Below, piece by piece: positions 35,881 through 45,935 of a DNA stretch of 64,000 nucleotides (within the stretch, counting starts at the first letter, position 1; each line of letters opens with the position of its first letter). The position numbers and the translations under genes are program-made. Where the stretch lies: assembly GCA_946894095.1 (NCBI GenBank), contig OX335641.1, forward strand, positions 514,501-578,500. Direction: 5' to 3'. Under the pieces are notes generated by a model, which saw only the letters and a program-made list of their open reading frames with translations, had not been told where the DNA came from and made no database searches. The stretch comes from Incurvaria masculella. Its lineage: Eukaryota; Arthropoda; Insecta; Lepidoptera; Incurvariidae.

Positions 35881-36430
35881 TTAAGGTGGCCCATCCCGCT
35901 CATCTCCCCATACAAAAGGGGAAAGAAGATCACGCCCATATTTCTTGTCATAGATACATAATTTTGCTCAAAATAGCTTTATTTGATCAAACTAGATGTC
36001 TGATGACCAAGGGCATTGTAAAATTGTATTTGGTTTCTAAGTTATAAGGTCCGAAAGTTCGAGTTTTTCGCGCGTTTTATACAATAACTTTGGATGTGGA
36101 TTACGCAATGATAAAGTAAGACCACCTTAAAAAGATTAGTCATCAGACATAGCTTATTTAATCAAGATTTATAACCTATTTGGTTTTTGTTAGATTTTTG
36201 ACTACAGCGGTCGTGGTTTACTTTTACCTAGAAGTCGTTTTGAAATTAATATTTTCGTAAATCTTACCAAATCATACGCTATGCACATTGTCTTTTTTGC
36301 GGACATGTTGCATCTTCCTCATCACGGACCCTGACTTATTCTTTGAAACAGAGAAGGTCCCAGAGCGCAACAGCACGGTTTTGTACCGTGCCCGCGAATG
36401 AGTTAGGCCCGCCGGGTTGGGCCACCTTAA
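35881..36430. mobile_element. MITE with GGTGGCCCA TIR and TTAA target sites
   Basis: The element 35885-36426 begins 'ggtggcccatcccgctcat' and ends 'cgccgggttgggccacc'. TTAA flanks both ends (35881-35884 and 36427-36430). TTAA duplication points to piggyBac-type mobilisation, although the TIR does not look like the classic piggyBac terminus. Interior sequence is shared with 41320-41610 and 51635-52005. The 68-codon minus ORF (36336-36542) overlaps the element end and is not a gene. Confidence 0.8.
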
Positions 36431-37323
36431 GGCAAACATTTGCATGTCGTGTTATGTATATTGCAAGCTTTGTAACAAAACGGAAACTTAGATTTCCAGG
36501 AGCCAGGTGCCGAAGGTTATAAGCATTATAAGATCCTGACACAATATCTAGCTAGTTCCTATTGAGAGGTGCTATGGGTTTGTGTCACTAGATGGGATAT
36601 TAACATTCATGCCAGGCAAATAAATAAAGATGGTATTGGATTTCCCAGTCATTAATTTTCCTTTAGTCAGACAATCATGGTTGATTATAGGTTACAAAAA
36701 TCAATACTGACAAAATTTTCTGGCTCTTAAGATTAATTAATTTCGTCGATCTCAAGAGTTCCTAGAGGGATCCTCAAATTCGTTTAGTCAAATTCCCCGA
36801 CGTAAATTTCTCAGACGGACGCGGGCCACTGAGATGCCGCGCGACTCAGTCGTCACTTGAAATTCGAGCATATCTCACATCTGCCCAAATCTATGGGTAA
36901 GGTTAACACGAATTGGACCTACTTTGGTCCTGGCATGCCAGTATCGAAGTATTTTTTTATGGCTAAAATCTCGACATTGACCAGCTAGCAAATATGGCTA
37001 GTTTACTTTGAGATCAGAGTAGACTGGTATATTGGGTGCGACCGTGTCGCGTGGCCTCCGAGTCACGCGGTCTCCAAACCGCGTGGTAGCCATGGTATGT
37101 GGAGAGGCGCGCCGATCGGTGTGTGATGCCTGAGTGAGGGCGAACATCACAAATACATTTACGTCGCCACAATTGTTGCGCTGCAAATATATCCCAGCAA
37201 TTGTTACTGGACACGGATTGCCCACGGATGGAAAACCCTCGTGATCGATCCTATCTACATGCGACAAACTTCCTGCAGCTGGAAAACACCCACACGATAA
37301 CAGACAATAGACAGAATGCTCAC
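36431..37323. other. Intron downstream of the bHLH exon
   Basis: Assuming the exon at 37324-37505 is real, this is the start of its downstream intron (minus strand). It has a GC-richer stretch at 37035-37120 with repeated 'cgcgtgg' and 'cacgcgg' motifs that looks repeat-derived. No further exon was recognised. The long minus ORF that runs through 37000-37323 is intron read-through. Confidence 0.5.
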
Positions 37324-37505
37324 TTTGCTGAAAGTAGTTCGCCTTCCTCACGTAGACGCAGACGAGGGCCATGAGCTGCAGCTGGGAGAGGCGCTGGCGG
37401 GTGGAGGGCGGCAGGGGCAGCAGGTCCCTCAGGTTGGCGATCTCCGCGTTGATGAGGTCCCTCCGCAGCTTGCTCGCGCCCTTCGTCGACTTTGTCGAGT
37501 CGAAC
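37324..37505 (-). CDS. dys: bHLH exon of a Dysfusion/NPAS4-type bHLH-PAS transcription factor
   Basis: This is a single internal exon of 182 nt encoding 60 residues, starting FDSTKSTKGASK. It contains 'LRRDLINAEIANLRDLLPLP' (basic region and helix 1) and 'SQLQLMALVCVYVRKANYFQ' (helix 2). The STKGASK.RRD.IN.EI signature is that of the NPAS4/Dysfusion branch of bHLH-PAS proteins, nuclear factors that bind DNA as dimers with an ARNT/Tango-type partner; Drosophila Dysfusion acts in tracheal fusion cells. Minus-strand splice signals are good: acceptor 'ccgtctttcgcag' just before 37505, a CTAAT branch-point match about 25 nt upstream (37530-37534), and donor 'gtgagc' right after 37324. The exon starts with the last base of a split codon and ends with the first base of the next. 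NPAS4 also has an intron just after this point. The PAS exons and the start codon are not in recognisable form in the window, so the introns are long. Confidence 0.9.
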
Positions 37506-37547
37506 CTGCGAAAGACGGAATGTTGAACTATTAGAAGGACATTTAGA

Positions 37548-37685
37548 CATTTAGGTCGCGACAAAAATGGTGACGATGACGTAAATGGCTAAATCTGGGT
37601 CCAAAGGATAAAGACCAACCCTCCGAAACTATAAATGTGACAGTCTGCCTGGGCCAAGTGGTTGCGTTACGTAGATAAGGCGCCT
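37548..37685 (+). mobile_element. SINE 3' part, beside the bHLH exon acceptor
   Basis: 'gacgtaaatggctaaatctg', 'agaccaaccctccgaaact' and 'gccaagtggttgcgtt' match the 3' part of the tRNA-headed SINE at 40985-41275. Its edge lies about 43 bp from the exon, on the upstream-intron side of the minus-strand gene. Confidence 0.7.
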
Positions 37686-38212
37686 GAAAAAGAAGTTACG
37701 GTGACCAACAAATATATGACGAAGCATGAAAGTATCAGTACATACCTACTTGCTTAGCAATTCATCCAAAATCCTATCGAACTAAACGTAACATAACTAA
37801 AAACAAAACAAGTGCGGTCATCGGATATTTTATACGAGAATGATCACACATAAATATTGAAACGTATTCGGTCCCAGCGCAGAAACCTTGACGCCAGTTC
37901 ACGGCTGCCCGACATGACACTTCGACTGTTATAACTCAATTTATCACATTCTCTAGAAAAATATTAACAAACGAACCTCATTAATACTGGACACGCCGAG
38001 CTTGGAGTCAAATTTCAATGATGTATGGAGATGTCGTTATGAATCAATATTCGACAAGAATATTTTATGAGTATAGAAAAATATTGCAAACTGACATTGA
38101 AATGAGAATTAAGGTTTTTCAGAATCTGTTGAGAACACGTTGTGCTGTGTGGCTTCCGGAACTTTAAAGAATACTAGTGGTCCCACTGCTTTCCTTACCG
38201 TGCGTGCAGACT
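37686..38212. other. Intron upstream of the bHLH exon, no feature seen
   Basis: AT-rich, presumably intronic on the minus strand. No upstream coding exon was recognised. Confidence 0.4.
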
Positions 38213-38456
38213 AATATGTCGTTCGTGGTTTAGACTCCACGTAAAACTGTAGGTTCCCTTCCTTATTCGTATTCCCATTTAATGTACGATGGTCGAAGCA
38301 ACAATTAAAATTGTCGGTGTTTTCCATCTAGTCCAATGGAGCCGTGCAAGATGAGGAAAGCCAGGACTGGCATGGCACCCAGTTCCCACTTGGTGTGGTA
38401 TACTATAGCAGCATGTTTGGTATTAGCCATTCATACCAGTTACATAAATTAAGCAA
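38213..38456 (+). mobile_element. 5S-type SINE 3' body
   Basis: It starts near 'gtggtttagactccacgtaa', with 'gatggtcgaagcaacaatta', 'ttttccatctagtccaatgg' and 'tggcacccagttcccacttg', ending at 'cagttacataaat'. The 5S head is missing and there is a deletion near the 'ggtaccatcg' block. Confidence 0.8.
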
Positions 38457-39399
38457 TGATATATTAGTTAATTAAACGTTATTCATTTAAATTCCAAGTT
38501 CATCTTATTGCATATATTAGTATTTTATTTTTACCTGTTACCATTTCAACGAATACCTACATAATTTAATAACTTGATTACTTCTGAATTTATGTAAAAC
38601 TGATAAAAACATTATCTTAAAAACCTAATATCAAAACAAAAAGGTATCTCAATCATTGACGAAATTCCTTAGCCCCATCAAAACGTCAAAATGCCAAGTG
38701 AATAATTAATTTAATTAATAAGCTCGCGTTCTACAGTCGGTAAACATTCGAAGTTCAATTGAATAATTGTGGCTTGACGTGTGAGAAACATGTTGCAATG
38801 TGTTGTAATTGCCAAACTGCTTGTAAATTGTCTTCTTTGGCTCGTCCGCCTTGGGAGTGTAAAGTTAAGGGAGTTCCGAATATGCCCCGAACCCATACAA
38901 CGTTTTTACTATGTTACTGTTAAAGTCCGATGCCTGTGAAGTCAGACTTTTTCCTTGAATATTATGGGGTTTGTTCAGTTTTACTCATGTTGAGTGCATT
39001 AATTTAGATTAATTAATTTAAAATGAACGAACCTTTCATGCAAAGAAAACATATAGAAATACATTTTTAAAAGATTGTTTAACTTGACTTGTATGTCCTG
39101 GCTGAAGTTTTCGTTAAGACACACACGTTTTATTATCACGATAATGCATGATTACTTAGAAACATGCCTAGAAACAAATCAAACTAAAACAATTATAATC
39201 GATAGTAAGGAAAAACTTTTTTTAAATGCTTTTAAAAGAAGAAAATTAACTAAAAATTTAAACAACCCCATCAATGTATGACATAATACAATTTTTGTAT
39301 GTGACATAAAAGCTTGTCGCGAGTTTTACCGGTGCAAATATACGTTATGGGATGAATCAGGCTATATACAACTCAAATTTACATAGGGTAAGTGGTATT
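38457..39399. other. No recognised gene
   Basis: AT-rich with ORFs up to 68 codons and no domain. It is likely intronic if the bHLH gene extends here. Confidence 0.4.
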
Positions 39400-39838
39400 C
39401 AAGGTGACCAGTGGCGGTATTAGACTCCACTGGTCACCTCTATATTTATTAAGGGTGGTATACTCTGCTAACTTTCATGGAGTGCATTGATCGATTTGTT
39501 ATAAATATTTAACCTTACCGCTCACCACTATACCCCGTAATATGGCGTGATGTAAGGTATCTAGCCCTTAATTTATGGGACGGACCAGGCTGTACATAGA
39601 TATAAACTGCATCAAAATCGGAAAAGTATTACTCCAATTTAAAGCATTGACCAAAGTATTAAGTGTTCATCGGTTTAGTGTTTCTCAAGTTAGATCTTTA
39701 ACCCTACTACTCACCCACTGTGTGATTTAGCGTAATGCTAAGTAGTTTACTCAAGTTTAGTAACGAGAAAAATCTAACCATACGTAAGTACAAATCGCAT
39801 CAAAATCGGATAAGTGGTTCTATAGGCGAACAGAGCCG
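39400..39838. repeat. Diverged tandem repeat, about 190 bp unit
   Basis: Two units share, in order, 'tctttaaccctactactcac' or similar, '.gcgtaatg', 'tagtttactc' or similar, and 'catcaaaatcggaaaag' or 'catcaaaatcggataag' (39611 and 39799). The unit is much diverged. Confidence 0.5.
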
Positions 39839-39840
39839 GT

Positions 39841-40176
39841 AGTCTCAGTTGTCACCTAAATTCGCGTTACGGCAAACCGATCGACTGGCGTTTTCAAATG
39901 TATGGAAAAATTGAAGAGCGCGCGCAGCGGACGTTAAGCGAACTAACATTTGCGAGTCCGTGCTTGATTTGACAGCTTACTCAACGATGCCGTAAATACG
40001 TCGACGTTGCCGTTTACGTCCACTCCGCGTTTTCATACAAATCGGAAGTCCGCGTTTGACTTTGACAGCTTGAAGAAGTAAACCACAGAATATCTAGTAA
40101 AAACTTGTATGGAGTTTGGAGAAAACGCCAGTCGATCGGTTTGCCGTAAACGCCAATTTAGGTGAGAACTCAGACT
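39841..40176. mobile_element. MITE with 'cagttgtcrcctaaa' TIR, copy 2
   Basis: Terminal inverted repeats of about 55 bp: the left includes 'ccgatcgactggcgttttc', the right includes 'aaaacgccagtcgatcgg'. The ends are 'agtctcagttgtcacc' and 'ggtgagaactcagact'. The interior matches 28682-28972, whose right TIR is shortened. Confidence 0.85.
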
Positions 40177-40179
40177 GAC

Positions 40180-40747
40180 CACTCAGATAGCCAGACGGTA
40201 GAATTTAATAAGTAGTAGAGAAGACAAAGATGGAGAATGAGAGATAGAAAGTTTACAGAATTATGTAGATTCTAAAGATGTAATACTAGGTCGATGTTTT
40301 TTATTTTAGTTTTCCGATAATGACTCCATCTAGATTTCGTTAATGAACTATCCTGCGTTTCGAATCAATATTCTTAGACGAAATTCTTAAATAAAAAAAA
40401 TAACTATTACGTTAAACGTCAAGCTAATTCGCCTTCGAAGGGAGTACCTACATAATCATTGAATGCACACACATTGCTCCACACAAGGATGGATCGCCTA
40501 ATGAACGATTACGTCGTGAAATGACAATGCAGGTGCCTAATGAAGTGGCTAACAAATGAATTTAATTTCTCGAATAATCGCTGAATTAGTAACAGCAAGC
40601 CGGCGAGTCTGCTTGGCTGCGGTCGCTTGTAATCGCTCGGCCTGGAGCATCACGTCGTAAACTTGCTTCAGCGTTAGTACATGGATGCATTTCTACATTC
40701 TCTTGACGGGCAGTGGATTCAGGCGGCATAATAACAGAACCCCTAAA
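40180..40747. other. No recognised gene
   Basis: No repeat or coding signal was assigned. Confidence 0.4.
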
Positions 40748-40893
40748 ATGCACTACAAAATGATACTTTTGAGGTTACCGCGGTCGTTAGACATGTTTGA
40801 AAAATGTTACGGCTTTTCACGCGGCAGGTAGAAACATAGAAAATACCTGCCGCGTGAAAAGCCGTAATATTTTTCAAACATGCACTACAAAAT
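40748..40893 (+). mobile_element. Hairpin-family element, short arms, with 14-bp target duplication
   Basis: The element 40762-40879 has the family head 'gatacttttgaggttaccgc', then an inverted tail copy 'acggcttttcacgcggcagg', a short spacer, and the tail 'cctgccgcgtgaaaagccgt'. A perfect direct repeat 'atgcactacaaaat' flanks it (40748-40761 and 40880-40893). Confidence 0.85.
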
Positions 40894-40984
40894 ATTGAAA
40901 TGAGGAAATAAGTCCGCAGTGGCGTGTACCGAAATTTTACTTCATTAAATATATGTATTTTATAAGCATAAATAATTATCTTTT

Positions 40985-41275
40985 TGAGCTGCTCGTAGTT
41001 CGGGGCGCAGGTGCTCGCCTAACGAGATGTCGGGGGTTCGATCCCGCCTGGTGCATGCACCACTTTATTCCTCTTTCCGACTGCGTCTAAGTAGATGTGC
41101 CACAGTCGTGCGTAGTTATATTCCGGGAGGTCACGACATTTTTGGTCACGATAAGGTAAATGGCTGAATCTGGGTTCACATGTTAGAGACCAACCCTCTG
41201 ATGCTAAATATGTCGGTCTGCCCGTGCCAAGTGGTTGCGTTTTCTAGATTGGCTATATAAAATAGACGCTGGTAT
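40985..41275 (+). mobile_element. tRNA-headed SINE, second family
   Basis: The head carries A-box-like 'tagttcggggcgcaggtgct' and an intact B box 'gggttcgatcccgcc' (41035-41049), followed by 'tgcaccactttattcctctt'. The body has 'gataaggtaaatggctgaat' and 'gccaagtggttgcgtt'. The body differs from the SINEs that share the 5S-type tail. Confidence 0.75.
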
Positions 41276-41319
41276 GTACCTGTTGATGAATATACTGATT
41301 ATCTGGAAACATTGATACC

Positions 41320-41610
41320 TATTTATTTATCAAGATTATTTAATCAAGATTAATGATCTATATGGTTTTTGTTAGATTTTTGACTACAGCGGTCGTGGTT
41401 TACTTTTAGCTATAAGTCGTTTTGAAATTAAAATTTTCGTAAATCTTACCAAATCATACACTATGGACATTGTCTTTTTTGTGGACATGTTGCATCTTCC
41501 TCATCACGGAGCCTGTCTTATTCTTTGAAACAGAGAAGGTCCCAGAGCGCAACAGCACGGTTTTGCACCGTGCCCGCGAATGAGTTAGGCCCGCCGGGTT
41601 GGGCCGCCTC
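41320..41610 (+). mobile_element. GGTGGCCCA/TTAA MITE, 5'-truncated copy
   Basis: Matches the right half of 35885-36426 closely: 'gactacagcggtcgtggttt', 'catgttgcatcttcctcatc', 'gaaggtcccagagcgcaaca', and the end 'ccgggttgggccgcctcaa', where TTAA has decayed to TCAA. Confidence 0.8.
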
Positions 41611-42150
41611 AATGGCCTTTTTCATCTACTGCTGAGCAGCTTGCGATCAATACCAGTACGAGATAATCAGCACTTTAGTAATAAAGGCTCTTTAAGTGTC
41701 GATTAAAATAAATCAGCACTTGGAGACAACCAGGCTAAGGAAAATACATTGAATACCTTAAATACATTATTTAATCTCAGTGGTTCGGAATCTGCAGAAA
41801 TCCACAAAGTGGATCGAAAGAAATTCACAAAGTTCTAGCATCACTTAACAGGTTAACGCTAAGTTAATCTGCTGTTAACTCGTTTAATTATCCACCTGCT
41901 GCTTGTATCATCAATTAGTATTCGCTAATACGTTATTGCTCGTGATAATTGGCTCATCACAGCTCATCTCGTACCGGAAAGAATTGGTCAGATTGGAAAG
42001 ACTATTCAGTGAATGTGGTCGAGGATTATTAGTGGTTCGTTATTATGCATCCTTCCGTACATTGCAAACTTTCCGATTTTGAACTTTTTCCGATTCCGAT
42101 CCGAAACTTTCTGTTTCTGGTACTAGCAACGTCTCATCAGATGCTCATTT
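41611..42150. other. No recognised gene
   Basis: AT-rich, nothing assigned. Confidence 0.4.
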
Positions 42151-42388
42151 GAGCGGCTCGTGGCATAGTGGCGCGGGGACTTGCCTAGCATACCAGTGGT
42201 CTGGGTTCAAATCCTCGCCCGTTCATTCACCACTTTCTTTCTCTTTCTGAGTTAGATAAGTGCGATTCGTCACGAATGCGAGCTGCTCCATAGTTCGGAA
42301 TCCATGTAAAACTGTAGGTCCCCTTGCCCTACTAGGTGGTAGGGTTTAAGTGTGGTGTTAGCCATTCATGTCAGGTTGCAAAAAAAAA
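42151..42388 (+). mobile_element. tRNA-headed SINE with internal deletion
   Basis: The head is well preserved: A-box region 'gtggcatagtggcgcgggga' and B box 'gggttcaaatcctcgccc' (about 42202-42219). The linker 'ctttctctttctgagttaga' and 'acgaatgcgagctgctccat' follow. The shared body then jumps from 'ctaggtggtagggtttaag' to the last 30 bp 'gtggtgttagccattcatg' and an A run. Confidence 0.88.
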
Positions 42389-42449
42389 GATGATCAGTTT
42401 ATTCTTTCGAGATTTTTCCCGTGCAAATATTGACGAGTCTGTTTTTTTA

Positions 42450-42715
42450 ACATTTGACCATTTAAAAATAATTTAAAAAAAAACTGGATCGACTAAAAAA
42501 TTACATATTATATCGAACCTACAAGAAACTTTCAAGAGAATCCGTTGAGGAATGCGACCTGTAGAAAAAAACAGCTTTTTTCTTAATTACTCCGCCATTT
42601 AAAAACAATTATAAAAAAGTGGCTCGATTAAAAACAATTATCAAAATTTCAAGAGATTCGGTAGCGAAATGCGATCTGTAGAGAAGACCAGTCCGTCAGA
42701 CATAAGAAATTTGTT
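42450..42715. repeat. Diverged tandem repeat, 137-bp period
   Basis: 'ccatttaaaaa.aatt.aaaa' occurs at 42458 and 42595, each followed by a 'ggatcga' or 'ggctcga' block and by 'aatgcgacctgtagaaa' or 'aatgcgatctgtagaga'. Two units are seen. Confidence 0.65.
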
Positions 42716-43710
42716 TTTTTTTTTTCTAATTTGTACCGGCATTTTACCTGAAATGCGATAAGTAACTTTAGTGTAATGGTAGGTTACCATGGGAAATTAC
42801 CTCACCGGGTGAACAGATATGTGAGTAATTAGATCAGATGTTTGGTTGGATTTCTTACCATTCTAATTGTTAAGGACTTACATGAAAAATAATCTAAGTT
42901 TAAGGACGTGTTATTCGGCCAAGTGAACAGAAATTTACCAGTAAGCATGGTATGAAATGCAACTACACGTCAGATTCATTGACTCTTTTCTCTGATCACC
43001 TAAAGAGTTACTTACCATGATAACACCCCAGGTCGTCTGTCGAGACGTTAGGTCTCCTACACGTTTTCCGGAACGTGGTCTCCGCCTCGACTATCGGTTA
43101 CTGCAGTAGACAAGACCAGCCCATTGTCACTTCAACTTACTGTAGGTTTTGTCGGGCAATATCTTTGTATGACGGAAAACTCTCACATATATGCAACGTA
43201 AATGTCGTAACCAACGTAAACAACATTTTACTGAAATACTTTGAAACGAAAACCGAATTCTTATTTAAATTATCGGCATATTGAGATTACGCAATATCAC
43301 TAAAAAATGCTCGTACTTGCACATTAACGATGCATACCTTGAAAATCAATAAATACCATTGTTGGTCTCCTCTTATTAGTAGATTAGCGTACACTGTAAG
43401 TATAGCTTTAGGAAAAGAGCTTCGGCCGGATCAATATGACAGGTTGACAAGGTATATGTCAGCGGGTTCGTCGACACTCCCGTTATTTAAATAATCTTTA
43501 TTTGCATTATATTCGGAAATGTTGTTATATAATCAGCAGTTGTGATTATATTGCAAAGAGAAAACACATTTGTCAAATGAAACCGTAGCCCAAAGTAGCA
43601 AAATGGCAGATATTAAAAATTAAGATTTTACTTGTGAAATATAAGAGAATAAAATAAATACGTTTAGCCGGGCCTAGTAATGTTTATTTATCTTTGTTGC
43701 AAAATATGTA
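42716..43710. other. No recognised gene
   Basis: A 69-codon plus ORF (43075-43284) has no recognisable domain. Otherwise AT-rich. Confidence 0.4.
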
Positions 43711-43715
43711 TAATA

Positions 43716-44156
43716 ATTATTAAAATGTTTTCGGATAGACAGTGTTATAAATCACTTACTTGTTTAAGTCGATGTTTTTCTCCGTGTTATTCGTGATATC
43801 CGTTGAGATTTAAAGGCATAACATCACAACTTCAAGAGTGATGACAGGATGAAACTTTCACCGTCGTGGTCTCCGTTATTGGCGCAACACAGCACCACGA
43901 GTCTTCAGTTGCCGATACCATCGAGCAAAGAAACCGAAAGCATCGTTTGCACGGAAAAAAAAGAACTACCCTCATCGGCGGCTGGAGCTACCCACAGCTA
44001 CAATCTTCGCAGCCGGCGTCCTGCAGTTGACTTCTGACTGGACGACGTGTCGGAAGTCTTTCAGGTCGCGCCGCGAGTCCGGAAGAAGTCTACAAATCGG
44101 TGGACAAAACAAGTAAGCGATTCATAACACTGTGTATCCGAAAATATTTTAATAAT
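43716..44156 (+). mobile_element. TIR element with coding-like interior
   Basis: Inverted termini of about 50 bp: left 'aaaatgttttcggatagaca' continuing 'gtgttataaatcacttac' (43722-43758), right 'gtaagcgattcataacactg' continuing 'tgtatccgaaaatatttt' (44113-44150). The interior has one frame open from ATG at 43849 for 62 codons ('ATHSYNLRSRRPAVDF'), a single TGA at 44035, then 30 more open codons in the same frame ('DDVSEVFQVAPRVRKK'). A good splice donor 'caagtaagc' lies at the right TIR. The short protein is not recognised. Confidence 0.65.
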
Positions 44157-44197
44157 AATGTGTAACAACAGTGACAATTTTTATAGTATTTAATACT

Positions 44198-44305
44198 TCT
44201 TCAGTTTCAGTTTCTTTATTTTCTACTTTAGATTAATGCACACTCGGATTCATATTTATCTTACGAAAAAGAACCGGCAAGAAACTTCACTGGGTTTGGT
44301 TTTAT
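44198..44305 (-). mobile_element. Retroelement 3' end with (GAAACT)n tail, copy 1
   Basis: Minus-strand reading gives 'gaagtttcttgccggttct' and the tail 'aaagaaactgaaactgaa'. The same family inserted at 45739-45935. Confidence 0.65.
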
Positions 44306-45120
44306 CTTTGATACTTCATAAGTATTCATCTGTCGATCACGGCCCTTCAGGTGAGTTCCGACGGGCCGTCGACCTATCGATCTATCGTGTCGACTGGAAG
44401 CTCTAATAAAGGAGCCGGGGTAGGTTGCACGCGATGCGCGCCGGCGCGGGCGCTGTGTGTAATAATGTGGATCGTGGGAAAGCCGGGCATTAGCCGCCGA
44501 GGCTTGCCTTACGGAGAGGCAGCGGCGGCGTTGCGAAGAAACATCTCCTCTCGCCTTGTTGACTGAGCTGAGGTTACGTTTAAGAGGAAAATACTAGCTC
44601 ACTAATCTAGAATAGCCTACTTCGGCTAGGTCTTGGCTTGTTGGGTTTTATTTTATTTTGATATATCGACTGAGTGGGCTGTAGCTTCATTCCACACATT
44701 TCAATTACTCTTCACCATTTTAAAATTTATCGTCACCCGTGTGTCTGACTGTCCGCTTTTAACTTAAGAACTACTTATCGGATTTCGATGAGGTTTATAT
44801 TTACGTCAAGCATTTTTATTCATATTAGTTATAAGCGACCTTTTATCACGCTAAATAACCTCAGCGATAAGTAGGGTTGAATATGAAGGAAATCTAATAA
44901 TTAAAAATATGTGTGCAATTCACACGCAGTAGAAGTAAAACTCTCAGCAAATGAAACTTCGAGCAGTAAAATGTATAATGAAACACTGCATAATCAATTA
45001 ATTAAACTATATTTATGTTTAATATGAATTATTCAGAAACACTATAAAATGTATTCTATTGCTTTCTCTCGCAGGCTAAATATCCTATACATAGATGTAT
45101 GTGTTTGTCTTTTTTTTTAT
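44306..45120. other. No recognised gene; GC-rich patch
   Basis: 44340-44580 is GC-rich, begins with a near-perfect splice-donor motif 'cttcaggtgagttc' (44347-44360), and holds a 71-codon ORF with no known domain. The rest is AT-rich. Confidence 0.4.
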
Positions 45121-45121
45121 G

Positions 45122-45514
45122 CGACCTGACATGGATGGCTAATATCACACAACTACCGTTATGATATTAGCCCAATACACCACATTCCCGAAGGAATTAG
45201 GTGCCATGCCAGGACCTTCCCTTTATGAGCACGGCTACATTGAACTGGATGGAAAACACGGACAATTTTTCATTGCCGCTTTGACCATCTTTTCATCCAA
45301 TGCGATGGTACCAACCCGGGCGGGCTTAAACCCTACCACCTAGTAGGGGAAGGGGACCTACAGTTTTACATGGATTCCGAACCATGGAGCAGCTCGCATT
45401 CGTGACGAAATGCACTTATCGAACTCTGAAAGAGAAAGACAGTGGTGCAAGTTGGTATTGAACCCGGGCCTCTGGTACGCTAGGCCAGTCCCCGCGCCAC
45501 TGGGCTACGAGCTA
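45122..45514 (-). mobile_element. tRNA-headed SINE, near full length
   Basis: On the minus strand: head 'agctcgtagcccagtggcgc', B-box region 'gaggcccgggttcaatacc', linker 'ctgtctttctctttcagagt', and the complete shared body ('catccagttcaatgtagccg', 'ggtcctggcatggcacc'), ending near 45122. It is a good reference copy for the full shared body. The 60-codon plus ORF inside is not a gene. Confidence 0.88.
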
Positions 45515-45738
45515 TTTTTTGCTACTTTTCGTGTCATCGAGTTTCAAATCACAACGACGCTAAAGAAGTTTTCTCTTCACAAATCATAACTTATACTTAA
45601 CTTCATTATTTATAATAATAATATACAATGGAAAAAGATCTCCGTGTTTTGTCCTATCAGGCAGGCAAACTTTAGAAATTTCGCCAATCTCTTTTTAACC
45701 GACTTCAAAAAAAGGAGGAGGTTATCAATTCGTCTGTA

Positions 45739-45935
45739 ATCAATCAATCACTGTAAACTAGTTTGTAAGTATCACTGGAAAAAATAATAATACAATGACC
45801 AACCTGACGAAGTTTCTTGTCGGCTCTTCTTCGCCAGAAGTAATCGAACCGACAGGAAAAAAAGGAAAAAAAAAATGACGAATCCAAATGTGTAATATAC
45901 ATCTAATGGAGGAAATAAAGAAACTGAAACTGAAA
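45739..45935 (+). mobile_element. Nested retroelement 3' end, (GAAACT)n tail, copy 2
   Basis: The insert ends 'aataaagaaactgaaact'. A 5-bp duplication 'ctgta' flanks it (45734-45738 and 45936-45940). The uninterrupted target 'caattcgtctgtatgttttt' is present in the sister element near 28055-28070. Confidence 0.8.

Noticed and set aside
36998..37564. 188-codon minus ORF taken as a whole gene
   Set aside because: Only the middle 182 bp is conserved. Good splice sites at 37505 and 37324 show the outer parts are intron read-through, and the first Met lies in the upstream intron.
42151..42225. Possible functional tRNA gene
   Set aside because: The A and B boxes are good, but there is no acceptor-stem pairing, and the unit is repeated as the head of a SINE.
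44347..44360. Near-perfect splice donor 'caggtgagt' as evidence of an exon
   Set aside because: The sequence upstream is a reversed retroelement tail, and no coding frame ends there.
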